Source of the DNA: Enterobacter hormaechei ATCC 49162 | GTDB taxonomy: Bacteria > Pseudomonadota > Gammaproteobacteria > Enterobacterales > Enterobacteriaceae | Direction of reading: 5' to 3' | Assembly (NCBI RefSeq): GCF_001875655.1 | Contig: NZ_MKEQ01000001.1 | Span: 1,178,001 to 1,242,000, forward strand | Length of the DNA: 64,000 bases | Shown: positions 41,163-52,768 of the stretch, one piece after another | How positions within the stretch are numbered: the first letter of the stretch is position 1 | How the letters are laid out: each line of letters opens with the position of its first letter | The notes under the pieces: model-generated | Told to the model about the DNA's origin: nothing | Database searches by the model: none | What the model saw: the letters and a program-made list of their open reading frames with translations, nothing else | Program-made: the position numbers and the translations under genes

Positions 41163-42032
41163 TTTAGCGGCCAGATCGAAACTGGCGCGATTAAAGCGCC
41201 CGGTGTTGACCAGCTGCGCCACCTCATCCCAGAGCAGATAGAGCCAGCGCCGCCAGAGAAAGGCCTCCGCGACAGGAGCGCGCTGAAGATAGTGCCAGAG
41301 CAAATCTTCCGCCGCCCCGCCCTCGCTGAGCCGGAACAGTTCGTACTCACGCGGCGCCCAGAGCATGATCCCCGGCCCGACCATCGCCAGCAGCTGGTCG
41401 CTGCGCGAGTCTTTCAGCATACTGCGCAACGTGAAGTTGCCGTGCACCAGCACGCAGTTGTCGTTAAAACCTTCAAACAGCGTCGGCAGACATTCCCGGG
41501 TGCGGAACAGAATACGTTTGTCCTGCATCGTTAAACCGGTGTTGTTGAACTGGTTCAGCGTGCCCCACAGCACTTCGACACGCTGGCGATACCACAGCGG
41601 CCACAGGTTTTCCTGCGTGCTGTCTACCGCGCCGACAAGACCCCGGCTGTCCTGCCGGTGCCAGGCAAGCAGAGCCTCAACAATCTGATCTTTCAGCTGT
41701 TCCCAGCGCGCCGGTGTACGCGTCGGGGCCTCAACAGAGACCCCGCGTAAACGCTCAATAAGCAGAACATCCGGGCCGGGATGATCCTCATGCGTCATCA
41801 CGCCGTAAACCGTCGGCATACGGACCGTTCCTTCCCGCGCCAGCATTGACATTTTCCAGGCCAGCTGTCTGGCGACACCAGGCGAGGTAAAACTTCTGGC
41901 CATCAGCGGCATGGGGTTTCCCTGACTGTCATACAACGACCAGAGTGCGGTATCGGCCTTTTCATTCACGCACTCCACCCGGCTTAGCTTTTCGCCCAGC
42001 AGATGGCTGAGTTCAGCACGCAGTTGTTCCAT
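41139..42032 (-). CDS. ycbJ: YcbJ, aminoglycoside-phosphotransferase-like protein, probably inactive kinase
   Basis: 297 aa, equal to E. coli YcbJ. The fold resembles the APH/choline kinase family (lobe start ECVNEKADTALWSLYDSQG; VEALLAWHRQDSRG; PREYELFRL). The catalytic loop reads HGNFTLRS (197-204) where active kinases have HGDxxxxN, and the metal-binding Asp expected after it is replaced in LLAMVGPG. The same replacements are in K-12 as I remember it. The function is unknown; a pseudokinase or binding role is inferred. Monocistronic, overlapping elyC at the 3' ends by 24 bp. Confidence 0.88.
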   Translation of the reverse strand: MEQLRAELSHLLGEKLSRVECVNEKADTALWSLYDSQGNPMPLMARSFTSPGVARQLAWKMSMLAREGTVRMPTVYGVMTHEDHPGPDVLLIERLRGVSVEAPTRTPARWEQLKDQIVEALLAWHRQDSRGLVGAVDSTQENLWPLWYRQRVEVLWGTLNQFNNTGLTMQDKRILFRTRECLPTLFEGFNDNCVLVHGNFTLRSMLKDSRSDQLLAMVGPGIMLWAPREYELFRLSEGGAAEDLLWHYLQRAPVAEAFLWRRWLYLLWDEVAQLVNTGRFNRASFDLAAKSLLPWLA

Positions 42033-42145
42033 ATGAGATTACCCCCATTAAGACTACTGCTTTTATAATGAGCGCGTGAACCCCGGATGTCACCCGGTAG
42101 AGATCAATAATGAAAAAGAAAAGAGAAAAATAGCCAGGCGGGAGA

Positions 42146-42169
42146 GCATCCCCCCGGACGAGGGGATGC
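42146..42169 (-). terminator. Possible terminator after kdsB
   Basis: GCATCCCC (42146-42153) pairs with GGGGATGC (42162-42169) just downstream of kdsB. The T-run is poor on the minus strand (only TATTTTTCTC further on), so efficiency is uncertain. Confidence 0.5.
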
Positions 42170-42176
42170 CAGCGAA

Positions 42177-43102
<926 letters not shown>

Positions 43103-43147
43103 AGTTCCTCCGTATGGGTAATCGCTAAAGCTTATCACATTCCGTTT

Positions 43148-44377
43148 TCAGGGAGTGTCTGTTTCCCAGCCACCTCGACAGGTCGTAAACAGCCCCGCAG
43201 GTACGCGACCGAGTACAATTTCATGCGCCCCCTGCCAGCGCGCAAAGTCACTGAGCGCAGTCGTTAACCCTTTTTCCAGGCCAGCCGTCACTTTTATGCC
43301 CTCTTCGAGCCAGAGCGCGATAATTTCAAGCATGCCGGTTTTACGGTGCATTTTAGCGTCCATCCGCCCGACCAGCTGGCCTTTGTGCAGCAGCGGCAAA
43401 ACAAAATAACCATACAGACGCCTTGGCGCCGGGGTGTAGCATTCCAGACGGTAGCTGAAATGAAACAACTGCCCGGCCCGCTTTCTGTCCCAGACGACGG
43501 GGTCGAACGGCGACAGCACGGCACTGTGGGTCGCCTGAAGTTTGCCCTCCTGCGCCTGCGGCAGCAGAGGGAACAAATCCGCATGCAACCACATTTCACC
43601 TAACGACGCTACCGAGACCGGCATGACGCGCTGTTCGCGCTGCCACGTTTCCAGCAGCGGTTTTAGCTGCGGCTGACGCAGACGATAATAATCCGCCAGC
43701 CACTGCGGGCGAAATATGCCCAGGCTGCGGGCGCTGTTTTCAAGCATGATGGCTTCGGCTGCGTCCTGAGACAGCAGGTCACGCGTATCGTCCCAGTGAG
43801 GCATAACGCGGTGCGTGAGGTCATAGACGCGCTGAAAATTGCGACGCTCGACCACCATCACTTTACCCGACGTAAACAGCCCTTCGAGATGACGTTTGTG
43901 CGGTTTCCACTCCCACCATCCGCTTGCGCCTTTTCGCGGATGTTCAAAATCCGCGGAGCGTACAGGACCGTTTTCCTGAATATGGGCAATCAGTTGCTCT
44001 ATTTCCGCCGCGTGTTCCACCATCCACTCCTGGCGGTATTTCCAGCCCATTTTCTCCGGGGCGAGCATGCGGTGACGCACCAGTGCAAAATCGCTGCGCG
44101 GGAGAAAACAGGCTTCATGCGCCCAGTATTCCATCAGTTCGCCCTGACTCAGCGCATTATCCAGCCATTGCGGAGGATAGTTTCCCAGGCGGCTAAACAG
44201 GACCAGATACGGGCTACGCGCCACGATGTTAATGGTGTCGATTTGCAGCAACGACATGCGTTGCACGGTTGAGAGGATATCCGCTGGCTGCGCGCGGCGG
44301 CGGGGCTTTTTCAGAAGCCCCTGGGCGGCAAGATGCAGGTTTCGTGCGGCTGCAAGTGAGAGTTGCGGTAGAGACAT
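43148..44377 (-). CDS. ycaQ: YcaQ, DNA interstrand-crosslink glycosylase
   Basis: 409 aa. HTH_42/AlkZ-like family of DNA glycosylases that unhook interstrand cross-links and excise bulky N7 adducts. The family catalytic motif is QxD here, Gln45-Ile-Asp47 in SLLQIDTINIVARS, as in E. coli YcaQ (Streptomyces AlkZ has QxQ). Tandem winged helices and a C-terminal beta domain (YGYFVLPLLHKGQLVGRMDAK) complete it. The sequence differs from K-12 mainly around residues 240-270. It lies between lpxK and ycaR on the same strand. Confidence 0.94.
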   Translation of the reverse strand: MSLPQLSLAAARNLHLAAQGLLKKPRRRAQPADILSTVQRMSLLQIDTINIVARSPYLVLFSRLGNYPPQWLDNALSQGELMEYWAHEACFLPRSDFALVRHRMLAPEKMGWKYRQEWMVEHAAEIEQLIAHIQENGPVRSADFEHPRKGASGWWEWKPHKRHLEGLFTSGKVMVVERRNFQRVYDLTHRVMPHWDDTRDLLSQDAAEAIMLENSARSLGIFRPQWLADYYRLRQPQLKPLLETWQREQRVMPVSVASLGEMWLHADLFPLLPQAQEGKLQATHSAVLSPFDPVVWDRKRAGQLFHFSYRLECYTPAPRRLYGYFVLPLLHKGQLVGRMDAKMHRKTGMLEIIALWLEEGIKVTAGLEKGLTTALSDFARWQGAHEIVLGRVPAGLFTTCRGGWETDTP

Positions 44378-44420
44378 GCGTTTTCCTGTCAGTCAAAGCG
44401 CCACCGGAACCGCGTAGAAG

Positions 44421-45398
44421 TTACTGCACTAACGCGAGCAGTTCCTTGAGCAAATGTTCCGGCTGTTCGCCGCTGAGTTCAGCGTCAACCGGCAGATACC
44501 ACCAGTTTTCTTTCGCAAAGGCCCGGCATTTTACCGCGTCTTTTTCCGTCATGATCAGCGTCTGACCCGGCGCTGCCAGCCTGTCGACCTCTTCGGCAAC
44601 CAGCGCCTGGTGATCGGCCAGCGGTATACGTTTTTCCAGCCGTCCGCCACATTGCTCCAGCGTCGCGAAGAACCGCGGCGGATGACCAATCCCGGCCATC
44701 GCAACCAGTTGCCCCAGTTGTGCGACGTCTTTACGTTCGCCGGTCAGCAAATTCACGGCCTGTCCGGGACGAAGATGCATTGGGATTTCGCCCGCTCTGG
44801 CTTCACCGCCGTTCACAATCACGGCATCGACGGTCTTCAGGCGCGACGCACGCTCACGCACAGGCCCGGCGGGCAGCCACCAGCCGTTGCCAAAACGTCG
44901 CACGCCGTCAATGACCACGATCTCTTTGTCACGCGCCAGCGCGTAATGCTGCAAACCATCATCAGTAATAATGATTTGTACGTCATGCTTCGCAAGCAGT
45001 GCCTTCACGGCATCACTGCGCACCGGCGATACCGCGACCGGCGCGCCTGTACGCTGGTAAATCAGTACCGGCTCATCACCGGCTTCAGCGGTTGTCGTGT
45101 CAGGGCTCAGAACCAGAGGATACTGCGCCGCTTTGCCACCGTAACCGCGTGAGACAACCCCCGCGCGGATGCCGCGCTTCTGGAGTTGTTCTACCAGCCA
45201 GATCACCACCGGGGTTTTGCCGTTTCCACCCGCCGTCAGGTTACCGACCACCACTACCGGTACCGGTGCGCGCCAGGCGCGCTTGATCCCGAGGCGATAA
45301 AGCAGACGAATAGCACCGCTCACCAGGCCATACAGCCAGGAGAGCGGGAGTAGCAGCACCCACAGAGGGGATTCACCTGACCAGATGCGTGCAATCAT
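44421..45398 (-). CDS. lpxK: LpxK, tetraacyldisaccharide 4'-kinase
   Basis: 325 aa (E. coli 328). Phosphorylates the 4' position of the lipid A precursor to make lipid IVA. N-terminal membrane-associated helix ([19 protein letters not shown]), P-loop [14 protein letters not shown], and the ITDDGLQHY motif of the active site. Its ATG overlaps the msbA stop by 4 bp; the msbA-lpxK pairing is conserved because MsbA exports the lipid product. Confidence 0.97.
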   Translation of the reverse strand: MIARIWSGESPLWVLLLPLSWLYGLVSGAIRLLYRLGIKRAWRAPVPVVVVGNLTAGGNGKTPVVIWLVEQLQKRGIRAGVVSRGYGGKAAQYPLVLSPDTTTAEAGDEPVLIYQRTGAPVAVSPVRSDAVKALLAKHDVQIIITDDGLQHYALARDKEIVVIDGVRRFGNGWWLPAGPVRERASRLKTVDAVIVNGGEARAGEIPMHLRPGQAVNLLTGERKDVAQLGQLVAMAGIGHPPRFFATLEQCGGRLEKRIPLADHQALVAEEVDRLAAPGQTLIMTEKDAVKCRAFAKENWWYLPVDAELSGEQPEHLLKELLALVQ

Positions 45399-47143
45399 TG
45401 ACCGAACTGCATTTTATGAAGCTGCGCGTAAACACCCCGTTGTTCCAGCAGGTCCGCATGGCTGCCGCGTTCAACGATCACGCCGTCTTCCACCACCACG
45501 ATTTCGTCAGCCTGTTCGATAGTCGACAGGCGGTGCGCGATAACCAGCGAGGTGCGGTTTTTCTGTAATTCATCCAGAGCCGACTGGATAGCGCGTTCAG
45601 ATTCCGTATCCAGTGCAGATGTCGCTTCATCCAGGATTAGAATCGGACTGTTGCGCAGCAGCGCACGGGCTATCGCGATACGCTGACGCTGACCACCGGA
45701 GAGCAGCACGCCGTTTTCACCAATGACCGTATCCAGACCATTATCCATTTTGTTAATGAAGTCCATCGCATAGGCCATACGCGCCGCATTCTCGATCTCT
45801 TCACGGCTATACTCTTCGGTACGGGCATAGGCAATGTTGTTCGCCACCGTATCGTTGAACAGATGCACGTTCTGCGAGACCAGCGCGACCTGATTACGCA
45901 GCGACTGTAGGGTATATTCCCGCAGGTCATGACCATCCAGCAGGATCTCGCCCTGGTCGATATCGTAGAAACGGGTAATCAGGCTGGCAATGGTCGACTT
46001 GCCTGAACCGGAACGACCGACCAGCGCAACGGTTTTCCCCGCCGGGATGGACAGGCTGATATCGCGCAGCGCCGGTACTTCGCGGCCAGGATAGGTAAAG
46101 GTGACGTTGCGGAATTCCAGGTCGCCTTTAGCGCGCGCGATCACGCGTGTCCCTTCATCTTTTTCCTGTTCGGAATCGAGGATGCTGAACAGCGTCTGGC
46201 AGGCTGCCATCCCACGTTGGAACTGGGCGTTGACGTTGGTCAGCGATTTCAGCGGACGCATCAGCGCAATCATGGATGAGAACACCACGGTAATGGTACC
46301 CGCAGTCAGGGTTTCCATGACGCTCGGGAAGCTTGCGGCATACAGGACAAAGGCCAGTGCCAGAGAGGCAATCAGCTGAATGATCGGATCGGAAATCGAC
46401 GAGGCCGATACCATTTTCATTCCTTGCAGGCGCATTCTGTTGCTGACCTTATCAAAGCGTTTGGTTTCGACTTCCTGACCGCCGAAAATCAACACTTCTT
46501 TATGGCCTTTCAGCATCTGCTCGGCGCTGGTAGTCACCTGCCCCATCGTATTCTGCATATTTTTACTGATGTTGCGAAAACGCTTTGATACCACGCGAAT
46601 AGCGATAGAGACAATCGGCGCCAGCACAATAAGGATGAGCGACAGTTGCCAGCTGTAATAGAACATCATCGCAAACAGACCGATGATGGATGCGCCTTCA
46701 CGCACAACGGTAATTAGTGCGCTGGAGGAGGAGGACGCCACCTGCTCTGAATCGTAGGTAATACGTGACAGCAGCGTACCGGTTGACTGTTTATCAAAGA
46801 ATGAGACTGGCATCCCCATCATATGGCTGAACAACCGACGGCGCATGGTCATCACCACTTTACCGGATACCCAGGAGATGCAGTAGCTGGATACATAGCT
46901 GGAGATGCCGCGTAAGATCATCAGCCCAATAACCACCAGCGGCATCCATAGCAGCACTGAACGATCCGTTTTACCAAAACCGTCATCCAGTAACGGTTTG
47001 AGGAGCGATAACATAAACGTATCGCTGGCTGCGTTGAGGATTAACGCTACGCCCGCCACGATCAAGCCTGCTTTGAAAGGAGCAATCATCGGCCAGAGCC
47101 GGCGGAACGTTTGCCACGTGGAGAGATCTTTGTCGTTATGCAT
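45395..47143 (-). CDS. msbA: MsbA, lipid A flippase ABC transporter
   Basis: 582 aa, exactly the E. coli length. Six transmembrane helices in the first about 320 residues, then the ABC domain with Walker [10 protein letters not shown] (near 377-385), signature LSGGQRQR, Walker [12 protein letters not shown] and H-loop VIAHRLST. Flips core-lipid A across the inner membrane as a homodimer. It follows comEC after 36 bp and overlaps lpxK by 4 bp. Confidence 0.98.
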   Translation of the reverse strand: MHNDKDLSTWQTFRRLWPMIAPFKAGLIVAGVALILNAASDTFMLSLLKPLLDDGFGKTDRSVLLWMPLVVIGLMILRGISSYVSSYCISWVSGKVVMTMRRRLFSHMMGMPVSFFDKQSTGTLLSRITYDSEQVASSSSSALITVVREGASIIGLFAMMFYYSWQLSLILIVLAPIVSIAIRVVSKRFRNISKNMQNTMGQVTTSAEQMLKGHKEVLIFGGQEVETKRFDKVSNRMRLQGMKMVSASSISDPIIQLIASLALAFVLYAASFPSVMETLTAGTITVVFSSMIALMRPLKSLTNVNAQFQRGMAACQTLFSILDSEQEKDEGTRVIARAKGDLEFRNVTFTYPGREVPALRDISLSIPAGKTVALVGRSGSGKSTIASLITRFYDIDQGEILLDGHDLREYTLQSLRNQVALVSQNVHLFNDTVANNIAYARTEEYSREEIENAARMAYAMDFINKMDNGLDTVIGENGVLLSGGQRQRIAIARALLRNSPILILDEATSALDTESERAIQSALDELQKNRTSLVIAHRLSTIEQADEIVVVEDGVIVERGSHADLLEQRGVYAQLHKMQFGQ

Positions 47144-47179
47144 TCAAAAAACCAGCATTTGTTGAAATAGCCGCATATT

Positions 47180-49444
47180 CTACCCGTTATCTACGGGCGC
47201 GCCAAACCACTGATGATACCAACGCGGTAAATAGTGTTCGCGTAAGCGGCGAATTTGCCGACTATGGTGCGAAAACGTCACGGATATCTGCCCGGACTGC
47301 GGGGTATCAAGCCAGAGATAACCCTCATTTCGATAGCGCCGGACCACTTTGACGGAAGGGAAACGCCACGCGTTATAGCGGGCCATTGAGGCCAGCGACA
47401 CCTGCCCCTCCACGCGCTGTAGCAGCGGTGTCGAGGATGACGTGTTACTTCCATGATGCGGCACCTGAATCAGTGTAGCCGTAAGTTGACGCCAGCGGTG
47501 GCTCAGCATTCCCAGTTCTGCCTGCGCTTCAATATCCCCGGTCAGTAAAACGCTCTGTTCGCCGTCATCAATTTTTACCACGCAGGAGCGGTTGTTACCT
47601 TTCACCGGAGTGTTTGCGGGTGGCCAGTGCACGGAGAACGTTAATCCCTGCCACTGCCATCGCTGCCCACGAAAGCAGGGAAGATGCCCGGCCCAGGCTA
47701 AGGGGCTTCTGATCCACATTGCGGGCCAGGCAGCTTTTAGCGATGCCAGTCCCCCCGCGTGATCGAGGTGTTCATGGCTCAGGATCACCCCTTCCGGCCT
47801 CAGGTGATGCCAGCGTAGCCAGGGGATGATCAGCTGCTGCGCGCTGTCCCCACCTGGCCATGCCAGCCCCGTGTCATACAGAATCGTCTTACCGTGACGC
47901 TCAATGACCATCGCCAGCCCCTGCCCTACATCAAGCATATGCAGGGACCAGCTGTCGGTTTTTACCCTGTGCCAGAGTGGAAATGCCAGTACCACGCTGC
48001 CTGCCAGACAGACTGCGGGTACTGTGCTGAAGGCCCTGAATCGCCAGCCAATGATCAGCAGCCAGGGCAGTAACGTCAGGTATTGCCAGCGTTCATCAAC
48101 GTCCTGCCAGCCATTCGGCAAACGCATCAATAGCCAGAAAAGCCCTGCCAGAGATTTATCGGCAGCCAGCCAGACGATACTTTCCAGCGCCGCCACAGGA
48201 AACAGATGCAGAAACATGCCGAGCAGGATCAGCGGAACTGAAATAAAGGTCACCAGAGGAACAGCAAACAGATTCGCCACCAGCGAAGAGAGACTGAAAC
48301 CATGGAAAATCAATATCTGTAGCGGCAACAGGAGCAGCAGCATTCCGACCTGCAAATACAACAGCGTAATCAGCGTCCGCAGGCACCAGCCCCGTTGCCA
48401 GTGCGCGAGAGGCAACCACTGATACCAAAAAATAAGCGCGGCGACCGCAAACGCTGACAACGCCAGGCTTTGTGACAGTACCGCCAGTGGGTCGAAAATC
48501 AGGATCGCCGCCACGCAGGTAAGCCATACCTGCCAGGGCGACCACTGGCGACCGCTCATTTTTAATGCAGCCAGTACCACAAGCGCGATAACCGTACGCA
48601 GCGCGGGCGGCTGCAAGCCCGTTAACCATGCATAAAACGCGGCAAAAATCAGTCCTGCCAGCAAGGGAATTTGCCAGATAATCCAGCGGCCCGGCAGGAA
48701 GAACTGGATGCCCCGCGCCAGAAACCAGATAACGGAAGCGGCCAGCGCAATATGTAATCCCGAGATTGCCATCAGATGCATCGTACCGGTCTCGCGCATC
48801 AGGTTTTTTATCTCCCGCGAGACCGACAGCCGCTCACCCATTCCCAGCCCCAGGATCACGGTCCCCCACTGATATGCTGAAAGTGTATTCTGTAGTGATG
48901 TCAGGTATTGCGCACGCAGACTACAGTGTGCGTCAACAATCTCCGCATGGGTAAACCGTCCGCTCAGCGTCTGGTGTCGGGCAAAGGCATTTTTCTGCGA
49001 ATCATAACCGCCATCGTTGAGTTCTCCATGCACTGCCCTGAGCCGCAGGGTCGTTGCCCAGCGTTGGCCGACGCAGACGTTTTGTGGCAGGTAGTTGCCA
49101 TACAGCGCCACGCCTATGGCAGCCCACACGCGCTTCCCATTGAGGCTGACAATCCTTCCCTGATGCATCGTTGCGCCGTCCGTTGCGGTAATGACTACCT
49201 CGGCCTGCTGCGGTGCTTTCGTCAAATGGTTCATCGGCCACACGCTTTCCTGAGCGGCCAGAATGCCCCAGCATAAAAAGAGCAATGCAAGGCCTGAAAA
49301 CGTAAGCCATTTTCTCTGCTGTAGTGATAACGCGATTCCTGCGGCAATCAGCATCCAGACGGTCTGCAAATCTGGCAAAACGGGCAACCAATAGAGCGGA
49401 ATTATGGCCAGAATGGCGCAAATACTGATGACGTGGATCCCCAT
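47180..49444 (-). CDS. comEC: ComEC/Rec2-type DNA uptake channel (YcaI)
   Basis: 754 aa. The ATG at 49444 is preceded by GGAGGTGAAG and matches the K-12 length; an ATG four codons upstream has no such site. N-terminal OB-like region, competence domain of about ten transmembrane helices (LMAISGLHIALAASVIWFLARG; YAWLTGLQPPALRT), and a C-terminal metallo-beta-lactamase domain with SHEHLDHAGG, LTGDIE and QVPHHGSNTSS. Moves single-stranded DNA across the inner membrane in competent bacteria. It is intact, as is the visible part of tfoX in the same window. First gene before msbA. Confidence 0.95.
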   Translation of the reverse strand: MGIHVISICAILAIIPLYWLPVLPDLQTVWMLIAAGIALSLQQRKWLTFSGLALLFLCWGILAAQESVWPMNHLTKAPQQAEVVITATDGATMHQGRIVSLNGKRVWAAIGVALYGNYLPQNVCVGQRWATTLRLRAVHGELNDGGYDSQKNAFARHQTLSGRFTHAEIVDAHCSLRAQYLTSLQNTLSAYQWGTVILGLGMGERLSVSREIKNLMRETGTMHLMAISGLHIALAASVIWFLARGIQFFLPGRWIIWQIPLLAGLIFAAFYAWLTGLQPPALRTVIALVVLAALKMSGRQWSPWQVWLTCVAAILIFDPLAVLSQSLALSAFAVAALIFWYQWLPLAHWQRGWCLRTLITLLYLQVGMLLLLLPLQILIFHGFSLSSLVANLFAVPLVTFISVPLILLGMFLHLFPVAALESIVWLAADKSLAGLFWLLMRLPNGWQDVDERWQYLTLLPWLLIIGWRFRAFSTVPAVCLAGSVVLAFPLWHRVKTDSWSLHMLDVGQGLAMVIERHGKTILYDTGLAWPGGDSAQQLIIPWLRWHHLRPEGVILSHEHLDHAGGLASLKAAWPAMWIRSPLAWAGHLPCFRGQRWQWQGLTFSVHWPPANTPVKGNNRSCVVKIDDGEQSVLLTGDIEAQAELGMLSHRWRQLTATLIQVPHHGSNTSSSTPLLQRVEGQVSLASMARYNAWRFPSVKVVRRYRNEGYLWLDTPQSGQISVTFSHHSRQIRRLREHYLPRWYHQWFGAPVDNG

Positions 49445-49600
49445 CTTCACCTCCATATTTCAGGTGATTATGCGGCGGGACTGATGCGTCGTCAGACAGA
49501 AAAGGCGTGATTTACAGCGGGCGCTGCAACGTTTTTAAGTGTTTACAGCAAAGAGAAAATAAGAATGCGGCGCGTATTCAGAAATGCAGGGGCGGGATAC

Positions 49601-49624
49601 AAAAAAAGCACCCTGAGGTGCTTT
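49601..49624 (-). terminator. ihfB terminator
   Basis: AAAGCACC (49605-49612) with GGTGCTTT (49617-49624), loop CTGA; the minus strand continues into seven T's (A-run 49601-49607). Confidence 0.92.
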
Positions 49625-49656
49625 CTTTAAACTCAGTTTAACCCTAAGGATTAAAC

Positions 49657-49944
49657 TCAGTTACCGTAAATATTGGCGCGATCGCGCAGTTCTTTACCCG
49701 GCTTAAAGTGCGGAACATACTTTCCTTCCAGCTCCACTTTATCGCCAGTCTTCGGGTTACGCCCGGTACGTGGTGCACGATAGTGCAGAGAAAAACTACC
49801 GAAACCGCGGATTTCAATGCGCTCGCCCTGGGCAAGAGTGGTAGCCATATGCTCCAGCATCTCTTTAACGGCATCTTCCACAGCCTTGGCAGGGATATGC
49901 GGTTGCTGACTGGCAAGTCTTTCAATCAATTCTGACTTGGTCAT
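49657..49944 (-). CDS. ihfB: IhfB, integration host factor beta subunit
   Basis: 95 aa from [20 protein letters not shown]; the ATG follows CCGGAGGAAT. HU/IHF fold with the DNA-binding arms around [24 protein letters not shown]. With IhfA it bends DNA sharply and assists recombination, replication and transcription. It ends IYGN, one residue beyond the 94-aa E. coli protein (IYG), next to a 12-bp direct repeat (49627-49638 and 49651-49662). Follows rpsA, as in other enterobacteria. Confidence 0.97.
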   Translation of the reverse strand: MTKSELIERLASQQPHIPAKAVEDAVKEMLEHMATTLAQGERIEIRGFGSFSLHYRAPRTGRNPKTGDKVELEGKYVPHFKPGKELRDRANIYGN

Positions 49945-49990
49945 GATTCCTCCGGTTCCTTTCAAACCCATTAGCTGAACAGCTTATTAA

Positions 49991-50018
49991 ACAAGGGCGG
50001 CCGTAGCCGCCCTTTGTT
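49991..50018 (-). terminator. rpsA terminator
   Basis: ACAAGGGCGGC (49991-50001) pairs with GCCGCCCTTTGT (50006-50017), loop CGTA. On the minus strand TTGTTTAATAAG follows, a weak T-run, so some readthrough into ihfB is likely. Confidence 0.75.
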
Positions 50019-50114
50019 ATTGATTACAGGACGAATCCTGCAATCTGTCAAGTCTGCTCTCCATCCTTCGCGCTGTAAATGCGTTACAGCTCAAATGATG
50101 GTGCGAACCTGAAC

Positions 50115-51788
50115 TTACTCGCCTTTAGCTGCTTTGAAAGCTTCAGCCATTGCGTTGTTAGAGAAGTTTGCATCTTCCTGTTTGTTCACAGTTGCGATTG
50201 CATCTTTCTCATCAGCTTCGTCTTTAGCACGAACAGACAGGCTGATTGCACGGTTCTTACGGTCAACACCGGTGAACTTAGCTTCAACGTCGTCGCCAAC
50301 GCTCAGAACCAGAGTTGCATCTTCAACGCGGTCACGTGAAGCTTCGGAAGCGCGCAGGTAACCTTCAACGCCGTCAGCCAGTTCTACGGTTGCGCCTTTA
50401 GCGTCAACAGCAGTCACTTTACCGTTTACGATTGCGCCTTTCTTGTTCAGTGCAACCCAGTTGTTGAACGGATCTTCTGCGAGCTGTTTAACGCCCAGGG
50501 AGATACGCTCACGCTCTGCGTCAACTTGCAGAACAACTGCTGCGATTTCGTCGCCTTTTTTGTATTCACGAACTGCTTCTTCGCCTGCAACGTTCCAGGA
50601 GATGTCAGACAGGTGAACCAGGCCATCGATGCCGCCGTCCAGGCCGATGAAGATACCGAAGTCAGTGATAGACTTGATTTTACCTTCAACACGGTCGCCC
50701 TTGTTGTGGGTTTCCGCGAACTGCTGCCATGGGTTGTTTTTGCACTGCTTCAGGCCCAGGGAGATACGACGACGTTCTTCGTCGATATCCAGAACCATCA
50801 CTTCCACTACATCACCAACGTTAACAACTTTGGATGGGTGGATGTTTTTGTTGGTCCAGTCCATTTCGGAAACGTGCACCAGACCTTCAACGCCTTCTTC
50901 GATTTCAACGAAGCAGCCGTAGTCAGTCAGGTTGGTCACGCGACCAGTCAGTTTAGTACCTTCTGGGTAACGCTTAGCGATAGCTACCCATGGATCTTCG
51001 CCCAGCTGTTTCAGGCCGAGGGATACACGAGTACGCTCGCGGTCGAACTTCAGCACTTTAACAGTGATTTCGTCGCCCACGTTCACGATTTCGCTTGGGT
51101 GCTTAACGCGTTTCCACGCCATGTCGGTGATGTGCAGCAGGCCATCAACGCCGCCCAGGTCAACGAATGCGCCGTAGTCAGTGAGGTTCTTAACGATACC
51201 TTTGACTTCCATGCCTTCCTGCAGGTTTTCCAGCAGCTGATCGCGTTCTGCGCTGTTTTCGGATTCGATAACGGCACGACGGGAAACAACAACGTTGTTA
51301 CGCTTCTGGTCCAGCTTGATTACTTTGAACTCAAGCTCTTTGCCTTCGAGGTGCAGGGTGTCACGGACTGGACGAACGTCTACCAGTGAACCTGGCAGGA
51401 ACGCACGAATACCATTCAGCTCAACAGTGAAGCCACCTTTAACTTTGCCGTTGATAACACCGACCACAGTTTCAGCTTCTTCGTAAGCTTTCTCCAGCGT
51501 GATCCATGCTTCGTGACGTTTCGCTTTCTCACGAGACAGCAGGGTTTCGCCGAAGCCGTCTTCTACTGCGTCCAGAGCAACGTCAACTTCGTCACCAACC
51601 TGGATTTCCAGCTCGCCCTGGGCGTTTTTGAACTGCTCAGCCGGGATGGCAGACTCAGATTTCAGACCGGCGTCAACCAGTACTACGTCTTTGTCGATAG
51701 CAACAACAACGCCACGAACGATGGAACCCGGACGGGTTTCGATTTCTTTTAAGGATTCTTCAAACAGTTGAGCAAAAGATTCAGTCAT
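50115..51788 (-). CDS. rpsA: RpsA, 30S ribosomal protein S1
   Basis: 557 aa, E. coli length, with six S1 RNA-binding repeats (about 21-87, 105-171, 192-260, 277-347, 364-434, 451-520; repeated [24 protein letters not shown] motifs). The first two bind the ribosome, the rest recruit mRNA. Only a weak GAAG ribosome-binding site precedes the ATG and the leader folds into hairpins, the arrangement used for S1 autoregulation. Downstream of cmk, upstream of ihfB. Confidence 0.98.
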   Translation of the reverse strand: MTESFAQLFEESLKEIETRPGSIVRGVVVAIDKDVVLVDAGLKSESAIPAEQFKNAQGELEIQVGDEVDVALDAVEDGFGETLLSREKAKRHEAWITLEKAYEEAETVVGVINGKVKGGFTVELNGIRAFLPGSLVDVRPVRDTLHLEGKELEFKVIKLDQKRNNVVVSRRAVIESENSAERDQLLENLQEGMEVKGIVKNLTDYGAFVDLGGVDGLLHITDMAWKRVKHPSEIVNVGDEITVKVLKFDRERTRVSLGLKQLGEDPWVAIAKRYPEGTKLTGRVTNLTDYGCFVEIEEGVEGLVHVSEMDWTNKNIHPSKVVNVGDVVEVMVLDIDEERRRISLGLKQCKNNPWQQFAETHNKGDRVEGKIKSITDFGIFIGLDGGIDGLVHLSDISWNVAGEEAVREYKKGDEIAAVVLQVDAERERISLGVKQLAEDPFNNWVALNKKGAIVNGKVTAVDAKGATVELADGVEGYLRASEASRDRVEDATLVLSVGDDVEAKFTGVDRKNRAISLSVRAKDEADEKDAIATVNKQEDANFSNNAMAEAFKAAKGE

Positions 51789-51801
51789 GTTTAATCTTCA
51801 G

Positions 51802-51813
51802 GTTAATATTAAC
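51802..51813. promoter_or_regulatory. rpsA leader palindrome
   Basis: GTTAATATTAAC is a perfect palindrome 13 nt upstream of the rpsA start. In E. coli, the rpsA leader relies on structured hairpins and a degenerate Shine-Dalgarno for S1-controlled translation; this stem is one likely element. Confidence 0.5.
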
Positions 51814-51899
51814 GTCCACCTGGCTCCGTGCCGGATGGGGTTGTTTCACATACCCGCCGTCAATCCATTGCAGCGGGGGTACTGCTAAATCGGTCGCGT

Positions 51900-52583
51900 T
51901 TACGCGAGTGCCAGTTTTTGGCGCGCATATTGTAGCGCTTTTTCAATCACTTGCTCAATAGTTAAACTGGTTGAATCCAGAACTAATGCATCTTCTGCGG
52001 GAACAAGTGGTGCGACGGCGCGGTTACGATCGCGGTCATCGCGCTCTTTTATCTCGGATAAAAGGCGATCAAAGTTAACACTAAACCCCTTTTCCTGCAA
52101 CTGAAGCATGCGGCGTTGAGCACGTTCTTCCGAAGAAGCGTCAAGGAAAATTTTCACGGGTGCATCAGGGAATACCACGGTTCCCATGTCGCGGCCGTCG
52201 GCGATCAGCCCCGGCGCTTCGCGGAAACCGCGCTGGCGACGTAACAGCGCTTCACGAACGCGTGGGAAAGCCGCCACCTGAGAGGCCGCATTGGCCACTT
52301 CCTGCGTACGGATTTCACCGCTGACATCTTCCCCTTCCAGGATCACTTCAAGGTTGCCATCAGTAGAGACAAAGCGCACATCCAGATGCGCAGCCAGCGG
52401 CACCAGCGCTTCTTCAGACGCAACATCCACATGATGATGCAGCGCAGCCAGCGCCAGCACGCGATAGATTGCTCCCGAATCTAAAAGATGCCATTGCAAT
52501 GCTTCCGCCATCGCTTTGCACAGAGTACCTTTCCCTGCGCCACTTGGCCCATCAATGGTGATTACCGGGGCAATTGCCGTCAT
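51900..52583 (-). CDS. cmk: Cmk, cytidylate kinase
   Basis: 227 aa from [20 protein letters not shown], equal to E. coli; the open frame continues upstream about 100 codons without a family-like start. Phosphorylates CMP and dCMP. P-loop GPSGAGKGT (12-20), CMP-binding insert and lid motif [10 protein letters not shown] are intact. About 110 bp before rpsA, with which it is often co-transcribed. Confidence 0.97.
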   Translation of the reverse strand: MTAIAPVITIDGPSGAGKGTLCKAMAEALQWHLLDSGAIYRVLALAALHHHVDVASEEALVPLAAHLDVRFVSTDGNLEVILEGEDVSGEIRTQEVANAASQVAAFPRVREALLRRQRGFREAPGLIADGRDMGTVVFPDAPVKIFLDASSEERAQRRMLQLQEKGFSVNFDRLLSEIKERDDRDRNRAVAPLVPAEDALVLDSTSLTIEQVIEKALQYARQKLALA

Positions 52584-52737
52584 CTTTTTCTCCTTAATTA
52601 AGGCATACCGTTTACATGAACGCCGCGCATTATACGCGCCAACGTGCGCAACTGTTACCTTTGCGTGCAAATTACGGAATGATTGAAGCAGAGTGTAGAA
52701 GAAATGAAAGAGGATGACTGTCAGAAAGCGTAAGGAA

Positions 52738-52761
52738 ATGCCGCATCGAATGATGCGGCAT
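52738..52761 (-). terminator. Hairpin after aroA
   Basis: ATGCCGCATC (52738-52747) pairs perfectly with GATGCGGCAT (52752-52761), loop GAAT, directly downstream of the aroA stop. The T-run is short (TTTCC on the minus strand). Confidence 0.65.
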
Positions 52762-52768
52762 AGGGTCA

